Made by a program: the position numbers and the translations under genes
Assembly: GCF_019578655.1 (NCBI RefSeq)
Contig: NC_063265.1
Span: 4,994,501-5,058,500, forward strand
Direction of reading: 5' to 3'
Source of the DNA: Ricinus communis
Lineage: Eukaryota > Streptophyta > Magnoliopsida > Malpighiales > Euphorbiaceae
DNA: 64,000 nt
Shown here: positions 49,744 to 62,736 of the stretch, piece by piece
How the letters are laid out: each line of letters starts with the position of its first letter
How positions within the stretch are numbered: the stretch's first letter is position 1
The notes under the pieces: generated by a model
What the model was told of the DNA's origin: nothing
The model's input: the letters and a program-made list of their open reading frames with translations, nothing else
Database searches by the model: none

Positions 49744-52700
49744 TTAAGCCATTGAGCGTTCCCAATCATCACCAGAGCAATCAGCCACAGCCACACTCCT
49801 ATTGACATTTTTGTAAGAGTATCGCCTAGCCAATGCCACATACACTACCAAATTTGCCGCACCCATTGCTGCTAAAAGCCAGTAAAAGTTGTCTAAGCGG
49901 CTGCTGTTTAAGTCCTTCCCGAACCAACTCCTGCCATACTTCTTGGTAACATGATCAACTACTGTTATAAGAACACTACTAAGGAAGTTTGCAGCTCCAA
50001 TCACACTCAGGTAAAATGCAATGCCTAAACTTCTCATTGAATCAGGAACTTGGTCATAAAAGTATTCTTGCAATCCTACTATTGTAAATCCGTCTCCTAT
50101 GCCAAAAATTAGAAACTGTGGACCTAACCAGAAGACGCTCATCGTAAGTGAACCCTTTGCTCCATTTTTCTCTACGACGCTTAGTCTTTTTCTCTCGACC
50201 AGTGCGGAAGTGACCATTGCTGCAACTGAGAATACCATTCCAATGCCAATTCTTTGAAGGATTTTGATTCCTCTCTCGTTTCCTGTCACCCTTCTTAGGA
50301 TTGGTACTAGTATCTTCTCATAAACGGTGACTGAGATTATCATTCCAATGGCACAGATTGCGTAAACTGAGGCAGGTGGGATCAAGAATCCATTGCCAAC
50401 ATTTCGACCCAATGTGGTGCTTTGTTTGATAAAGAAGGTAGCGGTTTGTGCTACGCTAATTCCGAAGGGTAAGGTAACTAGCCATATTGGGATCATGTTG
50501 AGAATAAGCTTCACCTCTTCCACCTTGGTCACTGATGCAAGTCTCCAAGGACTCTGCTTCTCTGCACCATTTCCATTGTCTTCCATAATTGCTGCTTTGT
50601 CAAGAAACCTGCAAGCAACTCAACAGAATAGTACATTTAAGAGACTACTTTATTTGACCATGCATTAATAAATAAACATTAATGCTAGGCTTTACAACAA
50701 AATCAACATCATTTTAGTTTCCCACCTGACATACTATAGTTCCGCTCATAATCACTCATACCTACCCACAATAATATGGCGCTAATTAAATAGCACTTTC
50801 TTGAATTTAGGTGGAATTAGGTTTAAGTGAAAGAATAAAACAAATAGTTAGAGTAGCTTAATTACCTTAGCTTCTGGGTATGGCAAAGAAGCCTCCCTTT
50901 GTGTATTTGCAACTCAGGTACTTCATACAACTCTGCAGGATTGGAAGGATATGGCAAGTTTCTTTTCTTAAATGCAGCTACAATAACCTGCAACATTGGC
51001 GTCAAGGGGCTGCCAGTAGGAACTCGATAACGGTAGAATGGCCTTCCAATAATGAAGACAGCTAGTGATAAAGCTAGGACTGCAGTGAGAATGATATATG
51101 CAACTCCCCAACTAATATGGTCTTGTATGTAAACAATAATTGTAACACCAAGTAGTAGTCCAGAACACAGACCAAAGTTCCACCAATTGAAGTACGACAT
51201 CTTGTTCTTTCTTTCCTCATTATGATCATCATCGAATTGGTCTGCTCCAAAACTTTCTAAAGCTGGTTTATGTCCTCCAGTTCCTATAGAGATTAAGTAC
51301 AAGGCCAGAAAGAATACCACTTCATGAACTTTTCGTGGTTCGTGACAGAGTTCTGCATCACATGCCTTGAGACTTGGTACGAATTGGGATAGTGTCAAGA
51401 GAATTAATCCCTGTTTGTTTTCCACATCAGGAACACAAGAAAACAAAAACTTTAAGCAACTACACACTTTTTAAGTTCAAAAGTTTTAAATTTTTTAATC
51501 CATATACATTTACGAAAGGAAATAGAAAGAATGAAAATAATATACCAGAAGATACATAATGGAAGAAACAAAAACAGTGGAGTATCGACCCAAGTAAGCA
51601 TCAGCAACGAATCCTCCTAAAAGAGGCATCAAAGTGGTGACACCAGACCAGTAGTTTACACTCCTAGCAGCAGTCTTTAGATCTTCATGCATTACCCTTG
51701 TCAGATAAATAATTAAGCTTGTTGCTATTCCAAAGTAACTCAGCCTCTCACTGAACTCAATCGCTACAATTTTTAAAAGAAGAATCAAACATAAGTTTGG
51801 TATATATTAAATAATAACATATATTAAGAAGTTCATTCTTATGCTCTATGCAAATGAAATAAAATGCATTCCAATCCACAATAAAAGAAAAAAATATGAA
51901 AAGTTCCAAAAAGTTAAAAACGAGAATTTTATTCTATATTTTTCTTGCATTTGCATGTACCATTTTTTTTCTTATAGTCAAAAGAACCCCATTAATGTTT
52001 TTCTTAAAAAGAAATTTATCTGTTTATACTTTGTGAAAGGCTATAACACAAAGTTTTATTTTGGGTAGATTTAAAAATAATTATTACCTAAAATTTGACC
52101 CAATCTGGTTGAAAAATACAAATGAAATTATACAATTTCTTTTTTCTGGAACGAATTTGGTCATAAAAGTAGACTTGAATTCTTTGGCCAGTCTCAGACC
52201 TAGGCATTTAGGGTATTGAAGCCTGGCCTATGATAAAGAAGCATGAAATGACATCTTTTAAAAAAGAAAAGGCGAATCAGTTGAAAAGAGGTACCATTAA
52301 TCAAATGGATCATCCTTCACATGATATGTCTATCTCGACACTCTAAAATAATGATAAAAGTAAAGAACATAAATCTTATTAATTTTAGTAACTTATAGGC
52401 AAAATGTATCATTAAATCTTTCAATTTCTTAATTTTATTTTACAGGGTTCCTCAATTTTATTTTATTTTTTTGTTTTTTGGATTAAGAATCTTTGACAAA
52501 TATATGAAATTTTATTTTTTAGTTATTAAGGAATTTTAAGTTTTCAATAAAAAAATAAAATAAGAACTTAATAAAATAAAATAAAAAGTAAAAAGCTCAA
52601 TAAACCAAAATTTAAAAATTTTAAAACTTAAAAATGTATTTTAGATTACTTTGGATATTTGTGAAGAACATTACAGCCCATCTGTTGAGGCATTTTGACT

Positions 52701-54367
52701 CATAAATTGAGAGGCTACTGCAAGCAAACAAGTTATTTTATATTCCATTCATGTCTACACCTCACCACAGATTCTCTAGTCACCATTAGAGGCCCCTGTT
52801 TGTCCTCATAAAAGTAGTAGGCCGCTTTTAGATACTAAAGCATAACTTCTGAGTTTTGTGGTCGTACTTGAAGAATCAATTGATCGATATCAACTACTTA
52901 TTAATCCTTGTCTAAGAAAATACTAATTCAGAAAATCTGTACTTTATAACAACACTAAAAAGAATTAAGTGAAAATACTTTGTAATGAGAAAGTATACAT
53001 GTAACTAAAGCATAATCCTAGACTGATAAGCTCTAGAATAAAAAAGCATTTGAGCGTTAAGAAAAGCAGAGTTCCAATAATGGATAAACAAGAATCAAGG
53101 AATCTGACATTACTGTCTTCTCCACTGGTTTTAGTGATTGAGGAATCCATTTTATACCCATCACTTATCCGCACAATTAACTCTTTGTTTCTGTTAAATT
53201 GGTACACCCATTGCAATTGAATAATATTTGTATATACTAAAGCAGTCAAGCACGTGTTTAAACATTGTCTAATCTGCAATCTAATTCTACATGTACAGCT
53301 TATATTGTTCAAACCAGAGATTTCCTTGGAGGAGGGAGCAGAAACTTATTTATTAATTTTCAACACGAAATGCTAGCAGTATATGAATTATTTTTGCATG
53401 CATTGGATGATTTCTGAAACTTATGAAGCCTTTATTTAATTAGTAGTGTTCTAGAAGGTCAGAAAATATAGTATGTACTACAAATACTGAAGTCTTTTCC
53501 AGGTACACAAAAAGAAAAAGTTAAGAGGCATAGGCATACGAATATTTTGCACTATTTTGTCCTCAAACACTCCAGTTTAAGTAATTCGCAGGAATTTAGG
53601 ATGTAAGATACAACATAATTATATATATTGAAGCATCCAATTCTCCTAATTCTCTAGGGTTTGAGTGCTTGTTTCTTAATCACTGTAAGCCAAAGCTTGT
53701 CTCTTAATCATTGTAAGCTAAAATTCTTAATTATTAAGTTTATGAAAACTTTAAGTTTATTTTATGAAATCTTTAAATTTGTATTTTATTTTTAGGCTCT
53801 ATATTTTTATATTTATTTTAATTTTTAAATTTAAGTAGTCGATCAAAGCAAAAATTAAAATATAAAAGCTTAATAAAATAAATAAAAATTTTATGAGTTA
53901 TAAATTCATAAGTGCATAAATGATGTACTTTGTCTGATTAGTATAAAAAGTATAAAAGTTGAGAGTTTTAAAATCCCAGGAATTCCCGTAGCAGGCAGAA
54001 GTGATGCAAGCACACAGCTTTTCAGAATCATAAATTCATCTAAGCTAAGCTTTCAAGGTCCGAACACTTGCTAGCTGATTCGCATGGACAAAACCAGTGA
54101 TCATACTTATGGACATAACTTATTTGTAAACTCTTTTCGGCCACCAAAGCAAGCGAAAAAACCTAAAGCATTTTGATGATGATAATAACAATATATAGGA
54201 GATCGACTTCTTAGGTTCTTACCAATGATAAAGAGAGAAGCTTTCCAAACACCAGTAGAGGAACGAAGAGGAACCCTTCCTTTATGATCCACGGAAGAAT
54301 CATAAACCCATTTCTCCTGATCAACTGATCTTAATGATCTTGTTTCAGCTCCATTTTTTGGCCCCAT
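49744..54367 (-). CDS. NRT1/PTR family (NPF) proton-coupled transporter, subfamily 5-like, copy B
   Basis: Four exons: 54223-54367, 51546-51763, 50866-51410 and 49744-50608. All introns are GT-AG, at the same phases (1, 0, 2) as copy A; the spliced frame is 1,773 nt for 590 residues. ExxER is at residues 51-55 (EFSER). The PTR signature SIGTGGHKPALESFGADQFD is present, and exon 4 opens with FLDKAAI. It carries the usual ADAYLGRYS. Sequence is very close to copy A throughout and differs mainly at the N-terminus (MGPKNGAETRSLRSVDQEKW), after SLKACDA, in the central loop and at the C-terminus (CSGDDWERSMA). Intron 1 is 2.46 kb against 0.86 kb in copy A. It lies in the same orientation about 10 kb from copy A, so the pair arose by tandem duplication. 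Substrate cannot be inferred. A 115-codon minus-strand open frame inside intron 1 (52965-53312) has no recognisable domain. Confidence 0.93.
52396..52655. mobile_element. Decayed MITE-like repeat in intron 1 of NPF copy B
   Basis: The left part (GGCAAAATGTATCATTAAAT...) and the complement of the right part (TAAAATACATTTTTAAGTTT...) look like diverged long inverted termini around an AT-rich centre. A related AT-rich repeat occurs at about 53740-53935 (ends AGTGCATAAATGATGTAC). No target duplication was seen. Confidence 0.35.
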
Positions 54368-54465
54368 TAGTTGTCGCTCTTAACTATAGCTACCCAAGTA
54401 TCGCCTTAGCAAGTAAAGCAACAACAAGAGAGATAATGGTGGGGAGAGTAGGTTTCTTCTGACCT

Positions 54466-54475
54466 CTTTATATAG
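54466..54475 (-). promoter_or_regulatory. TATA box of NPF copy B
   Basis: Minus strand CCTCTATATAAAGAGG about 100 bp before the start codon, matching the TATA context of copy A. Confidence 0.72.
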
Positions 54476-54491
54476 AGGATTTTATTTGCTG

Positions 54492-54501
54492 TGTTGACCA
54501 G
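54492..54501 (+). promoter_or_regulatory. Conserved TGTTGACCAG block (W-box-like), NPF copy B
   Basis: Identical to 39909-39918 and in the same position relative to the TATA box. Confidence 0.5.
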
Positions 54502-54957
54502 CTTAGTTTGGGACTTAAAGAAAAATAATAATTGTTTCAACCTATGGCAATTCAGGAACAATGCTGTCTCTCCATTATTATCCAACTTTGCCCAACAATT
54601 TTATGGTATCTCACCATATATGCAATTATTTAGTTTTATAAATATTTTTAAGTTTCACGAGATTTAAATTTTAACATCCATCGATATTCTGACCAAACAA
54701 GAAATTCTAATATAAATTTAGTTTTTAACGTTATGTATAAATTAAATTGAATATTGATATAGACACTGTTTATTAAACACTGTATTTGCATAAATTGATT
54801 TATTTATTACCATTAATCACTAATGATTAAAAGCTAATCAATACAAATACAACAATTAATAAATAATATTATATATTAATATTTAATTTAATTATTTATA
54901 AATAACGTGGTAAATTAAATCTACTTAAGAATTTCTCGTAATATATGATATAATAAA

Positions 54958-55441
54958 GGCCTAATGACATCAAAAATTTAAATTTTTATGTCCAATTGTG
55001 AATTTGGTCAATCCTTTTAATTTTTACTTAAATAGTCTAATTTGGCTAATTGATTGCAGTTATAGCCAAATTAAAATCTAGATAAAAATTGGGTGACATA
55101 TTGTTATTAACAATTTACAAATCACTGTTATATATATTTATACAGCATACACGAATTATCAAAGTCAGGTTATAGATGAACAGGAAAATAAATGACAAAT
55201 AAAATTCATAAATCAAGAAAAAGAACGAAGAGTGAAGTCATTTCTTTTCTCACTTTCGTCTGTTTAAAAAGTAAATCATATTGATAAAATAAAAAGATAT
55301 TAATATCTAGAATTATGATCAAAATTTTAATTTGGCAATTGCAAATCAACCAGCTAAATCATACCATTTAAATAAAAATTTAAATGATAGACTAAATTTG
55401 TAAAAAGAGATAAATATTTAAATTATTAATATCATTAGGAC
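54958..55441. mobile_element. Mutator-type MITE with long inverted termini and perfect 9-bp target duplication
   Basis: Left end GGCCTAATGACATC and complement of right end GTCCTAATGATATT begin imperfect inverted termini of roughly 110 bp (shared landmarks: AATTTAAAT, TTTAAATTTTT or TTTAATTTTTA, ATTTAAATGG or CTTAAATAGT, and TGATTTGCA or TGATTGCAG). It is flanked by an exact 9-bp duplication TATAATAAA (54949-54957 and 55442-55450). The length is 484 bp with no coding capacity. It inserted about 600 bp upstream of NPF copy B. Confidence 0.85.
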
Positions 55442-56239
55442 TATAATAAATGAATAATAATTTGTTTTGTTCCTTTGGCAAATTGGTAATTGGTAAAAAG
55501 ATAATGCATTACGGAACTTTTTATAACTTTCTTTTCTTTCATCTTTATTAAGTGGGGACCAAACCCAGATGGAACTCTATCTTCCACCATAAATAATGTA
55601 TGGTAGAAAAAAACTGATAAATTTTGATATAATTAGCTTATGAAAAAGTTGCCTTTAAATCATTTCTTTTCTTATAAGGAGGATTCCAAATAAAAAATCG
55701 CCCTTAAAAGAAAATATAAAATGTGGCATTAGCTGTTAGTTACATCAGCCATTAATTAAGATCATCAAATATAAAATGATCATAAAGTTAAGTCTTCTAT
55801 TTTGATCATAAATTATGATTAAGATTTTATTAAGATTTTATATCCGGTTAAAGTTTACCATTACAATCTACTTAAACTTAATAAATGCATGTTTACATTT
55901 TTAACTCGGATAGGCTTCAATATTGTGATTGCAATGATGTAATCGAAGCTTAGGAATGAAAGAAAGTAACCGCAAGTGAAACAAAAAAGATTAACCTAAG
56001 AAAAAGAGAAAGGCAACATTAAATAGAAAGTAAAAGCACAAATTACAACGATAAAGAAAAGGGTAATTACTATTTGTTTTTTTTTTTATTCTATTATATT
56101 ATATTAGTTATTTTTAATATTTAAAAATTACATCTCTTTTATTTTATTATTTTATAATCTTATATTAGAAGCAATAGGATACGTATAATTAGTTATTATT
56201 AGTTGTCATATTATTTGCTTTCTAATTCTTGGTATAGTT

Positions 56240-56534
56240 AGGGGTGGTCACCGTTTAGGAACCATCGGTTCACGGCTCTATGGCAACTAGAATTCGACTA
56301 AAATTGCTTTTTAGGAGATTCATGAGCATTTTGGAACTTGCTAGTTTTCGGTTTACGGTTTTAATTTGACTGGTTCAAATATATTTTAAAAAATTAAGTA
56401 AGCCATTATTACATATTTATTAAATACAATTATTACATTAATTATTAGATTAATTAGATTAATTAATTTAATTAATTTTTTAGTTTTACCAATTCAAAAC
56501 CAAAACTACCTATTCGTGAACTGGAATCGCCCCT
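56240..56534. mobile_element. Short hAT-like non-autonomous element
   Basis: Left end AGGGGTGGTCACCG and complement of right end AGGGGCGATTCCAG are imperfect inverted termini. Subterminal regions contain CGGTTCACGG and GGTTTACGG versus AATTCAAAACC words. Candidate 8-bp flanks GTATAGTT and CCATAATT match only partly. Length 295 bp, no coding. Confidence 0.5.
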
Positions 56535-57282
56535 CCATAATTTCATAACAGTTCCAGCCTGGTTCTATCCGTAAGTGTACTACACGAATTGTTCCTTATA
56601 ATTTATTTATTACACTAAAAATTCATTGTCTTTTTTTAATAAAACTAACTATTATTTCTTTCATCCAAAATCAAGATAATTAAAAAACCAAATTGATAAA
56701 AAAATCTCAACTTAGTTATTAAATCTTTCACTTGCTCTAAGTTTCAATATAATTTAATCATGTTAAAATTTAAATATTTTAAAAGTACTTGCATTTAACA
56801 AAATATTAAAAATTCAAAGAATTTATCTTTAAATTAAGAAAATAAATAAATATTATTATTATTATTAATTTTCTTACACGAGAATATAATTTTGATAAAA
56901 AGTTTAAAAATTAAAGTATATTTTTTCATCAATTTATAATCTTATTATATTAACTTTCAAAATGCAAGGAAATTCTAGTGTAATAAATAAAATATGAAGA
57001 GAAACTTATATTCCACCAAAATCAAGAGGAATAATATAAAATCAAACATAATTAATGATTATTTAATAAAAAAATTTCCCGGAAAAACTTTTTAGTATAA
57101 AATAAAATAATTTTTAAATATTAAAAAATAATTAGTATAATATGAAAAAATATAAAAGACAAATAGTAATTACCTCTAAAATAAAACACGACACAAAAAT
57201 GGTCTGATACTAATTTTGATTAAGATTCTGGTTAACTATATATATGCATTATAATATGCATTATAATGAATAAGAAAATAAG

Positions 57283-57314
<32 letters not shown>

Positions 57315-57357
57315 TAATTAATACAACAATATTAAATAATTAATACATATTTAATTA

Positions 57358-57388
<31 letters not shown>
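57283..57388. repeat. Two close (AT)n microsatellites
   Basis: (AT)14 at 57283-57310 and a 28-base TA run at 57361-57388, separated by AT-rich sequence with repeated TTAAATAATTAATAC words. Confidence 0.95.
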
Positions 57389-58204
57389 ACAAAAATAAAT
57401 TTAATATATAAATAAAAACATAAAGCTCTATCGTACAAAAGTCTCCCAAAACATTTCTCAATTAACTCTCTACAAATGTGTGAGAAATTGGAATAGAAAC
57501 AGTATTAATTAAGTCATTAATTCCTCTACAATAATAAAGGATAGAGTTCGCAAGTCAATCCGTAGTTAAGTTTCCTTTTTTTTCTAAACGGATGGGAAAC
57601 CTGCGGAACCCAATGTTCTTCAGTGCAACTCCAGGGAAGCTGGAATAAGTCAATCCACCATAATGATAGAGTCAACTTCTTGAATTACGTTCCCAACCTC
57701 AACTTGGGTATTAATCATATCTATCAATCTTAAGATATAATTTAATGATTGTAAATTTGTATATTGCCTGACACAAGGGTTACCCTTCACAAAAAATATG
57801 GTAATTTATAAGAACCCTACAGACAGTTATTATGTTTACGGCATTCGTAAAAAAAAAATATTTATCTCTTCACTAAATTTTAAATAAATAAATAAAAAGA
57901 CAAAAAAGTGTCTAAAATATTGTACTACCACTTTTGTGAAATCGATCCATAATCGGGGCAAACTATTCCTTGGATATTTAGTCCTTGATTTAATAAGTCC
58001 TCCTCAAAGAATATAAATTTCAAATGGATTAATTAATTAAACTATAGTATGGGTCAATTTTCTCAGATTTTTTTCCATGAAAATGATTCGAATGGATACG
58101 AATCTTTAATAAAGTCATTCTTTATAATAAAATTAATAGCAAAGATTTATGTACCTTTTTATCCCAATTTCTTTTGGATTGTGTTACTTTTCTCATTTTT
58201 CGTC

Positions 58205-58629
58205 CCTTCTCAATGACAAAAGTAAATTGGGATATGTATCCTGCTCTATTAATAATGCGTTGCCACTAGGGCCATGAGAAGCTTATTAACCAACATAAAC
58301 ATTACATAATATAGTATTAATATACTTTTACGGCATATTGATAATATTAATTTTTATATATTAACTATTATTAATTGCAAACTACTCAGGCTGAGAAAGG
58401 GTTAAGAAATTTTTAATTTTTTAATTTTTTTGCCGAGTAATTTGCAGTTAATAATAATTAATTTATGAGTTATAAATGTAAAAATTAATATATCAATATG
58501 CTGTCAGAGTAGATTAATACTGTATTATGCAATGTATATTTTAGTTAATAAGCTTCCCGTGGCCCTAGTGGCAATGCATTATTAATACAGCAGGATACAT
58601 ACCCCAATTCACTTTTGTCATTGAGAAGG
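58205..58629. repeat. Long foldback: 187-bp and 198-bp inverted arms with a 40-bp loop
   Basis: Arms 58205-58391 and 58432-58629 are reverse complements of each other, about 85-90% alike by eye. The outer 80 bases (from CCTTCTCAATGACAAAAG through TGCCACTAGGGCCA to GAAGCTTATTAAC) pair almost without gaps. The inner parts carry small indels. The loop is AT-rich. A transcript would fold into one long imperfect hairpin. It could be a foldback or MITE with unusually long termini, or a young small-RNA hairpin. No target duplication is seen at the ends. Confidence 0.9.
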
Positions 58630-58926
58630 TTTGAAATGGATAAATACCCCTATTGATGGCTAAAGATTACTAGAGGTGATTGCCGACAACAATATGTTAA
58701 TTGATTTATTTATTTATTTTGGGGGTGAATTGTTGTTTTTAAAAGAAAAATAACTTGATTCTCTCTTATCAAACGGTTTAAAATGGCACACAGCCTAAAA
58801 ATTGACTTACATTGCTCAAACAAATTCAACATATTTTGAAATTCTTTTAGAACGAATATATATATTTCATTAATAAAGATTAATAAGTATACTATACTAT
58901 AAAAAATAAAAATAAATATTAAATAT

Positions 58927-58970
<44 letters not shown>

Positions 58971-61900
58971 TTACTCCTACAACCATTAATCATAATAACA
59001 GAGCAGTAGATTGCAAATCTATAGAAAGAACGTTCCAGTTAGTTACACTATATCACATATCGATTTTATAAGTATTTTTTTATGAGTCTGATTATTGGAA
59101 TATCGGGATTGAATTTATTTTTTTCTCAACTACTTTCATATAAGGAGAATTAATGTTTTCATAATAGAAAACTCAACACCTTTATAATAAAAAAATATAA
59201 ATTTTTTTAAAAATATTAATATTTATTTATTAAAACTAGTTAATAATAAGAAAAAAAGATCACCACGCATCTAAAAACTCATTAGAGCCGGCCAAAAGAC
59301 AAACTATAATGAAGAAAACAGAAAAAAGACAAAGTCATAAGACCACCATACGTATGTATTGATTATCCTTTTTTTTTTTAGTCCTTTTACTATATCTATT
59401 AATTATCCTGTTATTGCTCAATAATGCATAATTGTATATCGATCAATATCTTCTTCTATATAGAGTTTCATTCATTAAATTGTTTAACAATGTGGCTTCT
59501 CTCAAATAGTTTAATTTCCTCCTTTTAATTTTTCTTTTTTTCTTTTTTTATTCTTTTCTATTCTCTATATATTTTCTTAGTACCACATTTTTAAAAATAT
59601 TTAATTTTTTTCTCAAGAATTTTTAAACAATAATAATAAAGTTTAATTTTCTCCTCATTTATTCAAAAAAAAATTAAAAAATACACTATGTTCTTTTTTA
59701 TTATTATCATGCATTCACCTCAAAAAAATAAAAAATACTTTTCACTTCAAAATAATAATAGAAGAGAAAAATAATATTATTAAAAATAAAAAATGAGTAA
59801 ATTTCTTTTTTATAAAAATATTAATCCAACATTTTTACCTTTTTAATGCTTAAAAAGATTTAGTAGAAAATAGAAAAATAAAAGAATAATAAAAACGGAG
59901 AGAAAAAAGGGAATAAACTTGTATATTTTAATGAGTAAGGATATTGAAGTCATTTCATATTTAAATAAATTAAATCATTAATTTAATTTGCAAAACTCAT
60001 AGGATACACCATAATATATATTAATCATTTGATTTAAATACTCCATTGATAAAAAAGCTTAAACGTTAACTGAAATAGAAAAAATTAAAAAATTAAAGCA
60101 TTGAATTTATAATTTTTCTTTAGTTTTGTCCCCATTTTTCAAGTGAGAGATTGAAGAATTGATAAGTAAAAATGAATTAAATTCAATGTGACGTAACTCA
60201 TATAGATGAGGATACTTTTTCTATATTACACGTTTATTCCATATAATAACAATAAATTAGAATGGGTTTGGATGAAATTTACAACCTCTAATCATATCCC
60301 AATTTATAAACAATTACTCTTCTATTGAGAAACTCAGACTATCAATCCCAAAGTTCCCATGCATAAGATCCAATAATGGAATTCCAGATGAAGACCTGAA
60401 CTTTTATAGAATAAGTTACATGCAAAGACTAAAGACTATTAATTTACCTATAATTTCATAGTTTTTTTAGTTTCTTTCAATTTTTCGACAACCAAACATT
60501 CCATAATACACACAACAATAAATGGGTTTTGATTCGAAAAGGAATAAAAAATCAAAAAAAAAAAAAAACCAAGAGAGAAAGATGAAAAGAAACTATAATT
60601 TAAAAAAATATAAAAAAAAATAAAATTTGATCATGTGGTTTAACTTTTAGACATAAAAAGTCATGTGGTTTTTCTGGTAACACTTTAATATCTTGAGATT
60701 TAAAACGTTAATAATTTATATTTAAATTCAGTTACACTATTAATTAAATAGTTTTAGTTTATTCATTTAGTGTTAATTTGGTTGCGATTCCAACATCATT
60801 CTACTCTCTGCCAACTTAGCTTTCATCCAAAACTAGCTACATCAATTTTTATTGAATTAGAAAGAAAAATAAAAAAGGGACAATATTTTCATAATTCATT
60901 TTTTTTTAATTTTCCTAAATTTCGGTTACTTGCATATTCCAATTTGATCTCACGTTGGTTCTCAATTTCACAATTTTATTATTTTTACACCAAGTTTATT
61001 ATTACTAGTCGTTTACCTATGCATTACACTCCTGTTATTTAGATTATAAATTAAAATTTATAGATACAAAATATTAATTTAAAATAATTTTAAAAATAAT
61101 AGTAAATTAACTATTTTTAAATGTCTTTAATTTTTTTAAAATCTTATTTATATTTTATATTTAATAAAATATTTATTTATTAATATTACTTCTAAAATTA
61201 ATACTATCAATATAAATTATTTTTAAAATATTTATTTATTAACTATAATATTATATAAATTAATACTATCAATATAATTGATATTATTATTTTTTTTAAA
61301 ATTAAAAATTATTGTATAATTAAAAATTATTTTATCAGTGAATATAATATTTAAAAATATTATCTTTTATAATTAGAATCATTATCTAATTAGAAAATTA
61401 ATTTGTTAGTTAATTTAATATTAAAATATAATTAATATACTATTTTTAAAAATAATTATTATCTAATTAAAAAACTAATTTAATAATAATATGTTATTGC
61501 TTAGGATTAGAATAAGTGTTTAATTAGGAATATAACTTATTAATCAATAAATTAATAGAAAAAACTACAAATTACATATAAGCTTGAATCCTATGTGTCA
61601 AAGATAGTAAACATGTCAAAATAAAAAATCTTATATATCAATAATTAAATACACGTGTTAAAAAAAATTCTAAATCTCAAAAATTAATATATATATATAT
61701 ATATAAAATCTTAACTTTTATTCATTGAAAGCATCTTATCAATAATTAAAGATAGAATAAAAATACAGTTGAAAAAGTTCGTTTAAATAATGAAAAGTTA
61801 TCTTCATACTCTTTAATTCAATCAATCAAATTTTTTAAAATTCTAAATTTCAATAATTAGTGTGCTCCATGTAGTTATTATTTTCAACCACATTTTAAAA

Positions 61901-62177
61901 ATAAGTGTTAGTAGTAACAAATTCCTTTTATCATTCATATTTCAGCACCATTAAATTTCACAAATACCTCCATAGAGGAGCGCTCAAACCTTTAATGATA
62001 ATATCACAAACCATGCAACAATTATAAAAAAACTTAATAAAGCAATATCTAGAAACTCTAATAAAATAAAATATATGTAACATTCCTGTCTTATATCGAA
62101 AAATGTTTATAAGAGTTTAAATAAAATACTTCTGGCTTTGGACCGAGTGGCAGATCCAACACCGCCTTTATGCAATT
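58630..62177. other. Gene-free AT-rich stretch
   Basis: No gene recognised. An (AT)n run lies at 58929-58967. The rest is mostly AT-rich with many short homopolymers. A 90-codon plus-strand open frame (60770-61042) has no domain and I regard it as chance. CATGTGGTTTAACTTTTAG at about 60634 and CATGTGGTTTTTCTGG at about 60663 look like pieces of dispersed repeats. Confidence 0.5.
58929..58967. repeat. (AT)n microsatellite
   Basis: About 39 bases of AT dinucleotide. Confidence 0.95.
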
Positions 62178-62405
62178 TCTGTTTTTTAATTATGTTTTCT
62201 TCTTATTTTTCTAAATTCATTTTCCATTCTGATTGAAGAATATTCAATTGAACTGATTTTTTAATCTTTTTTATTAGTGGTGTATTAAGTTTCAGTTGTT
62301 TGATTATGTTTTCTTCTTATTTTTCTAAATTCAGTTTCCATTCTGACTGAAAAATACTCAATTTAACTGAATTATTAATCTTTTCTATTAGTGGTGTATT
62401 AACTT
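62178..62405 (+). repeat. 114-bp tandem duplication
   Basis: Two head-to-tail units (about 62178-62291 and 62292-62405). Both contain ATTATGTTTTCTTCTTATTT, TTTCCATTCTGA and TATTAGTGGTGTATTAA in the same order at a period of 114 bp, with a modest number of substitutions. Confidence 0.88.
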
Positions 62406-62736
62406 TTATGTGATTCTTTATATCTTATGCGATTTCTAAAGATTCTAAATACCAACGTATTTAGAGTTGGATTTGTATAAATCATAGTTTATTTGTCTTA
62501 TTTCATAACAATAAGAAATTACGTTTATGCATGCTAGCTGATCTGGAAATAAACTAATTATTTTCTTTATAAAATAAACTTCAATTATAATTTATATTCA
62601 AAATCTTATAATTTTAAAACAGTCCAAATATTATTATATCAAACTGACTGTTTTTTTTTTTTTTTAAAGTTTATTTTGCTAGAGAAAACTAATTAGATGT
62701 AATTGGTACTTCACTAAGTCAAATTAAACCAGTTAG

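Larger units (their letters stand above)
55451..58204. other. Gene-free AT-rich stretch
   Basis: Contains a hAT-like element (56240-56534) and two (AT)n microsatellites (57283-57310 and 57361-57388). A patch of normal GC at about 57570-57720 shows no recognisable coding frame. Confidence 0.5.

Noticed and set aside
60770..61042. 90-codon plus-strand frame
   Set aside because: Chance open frame in T-rich sequence with no domain.
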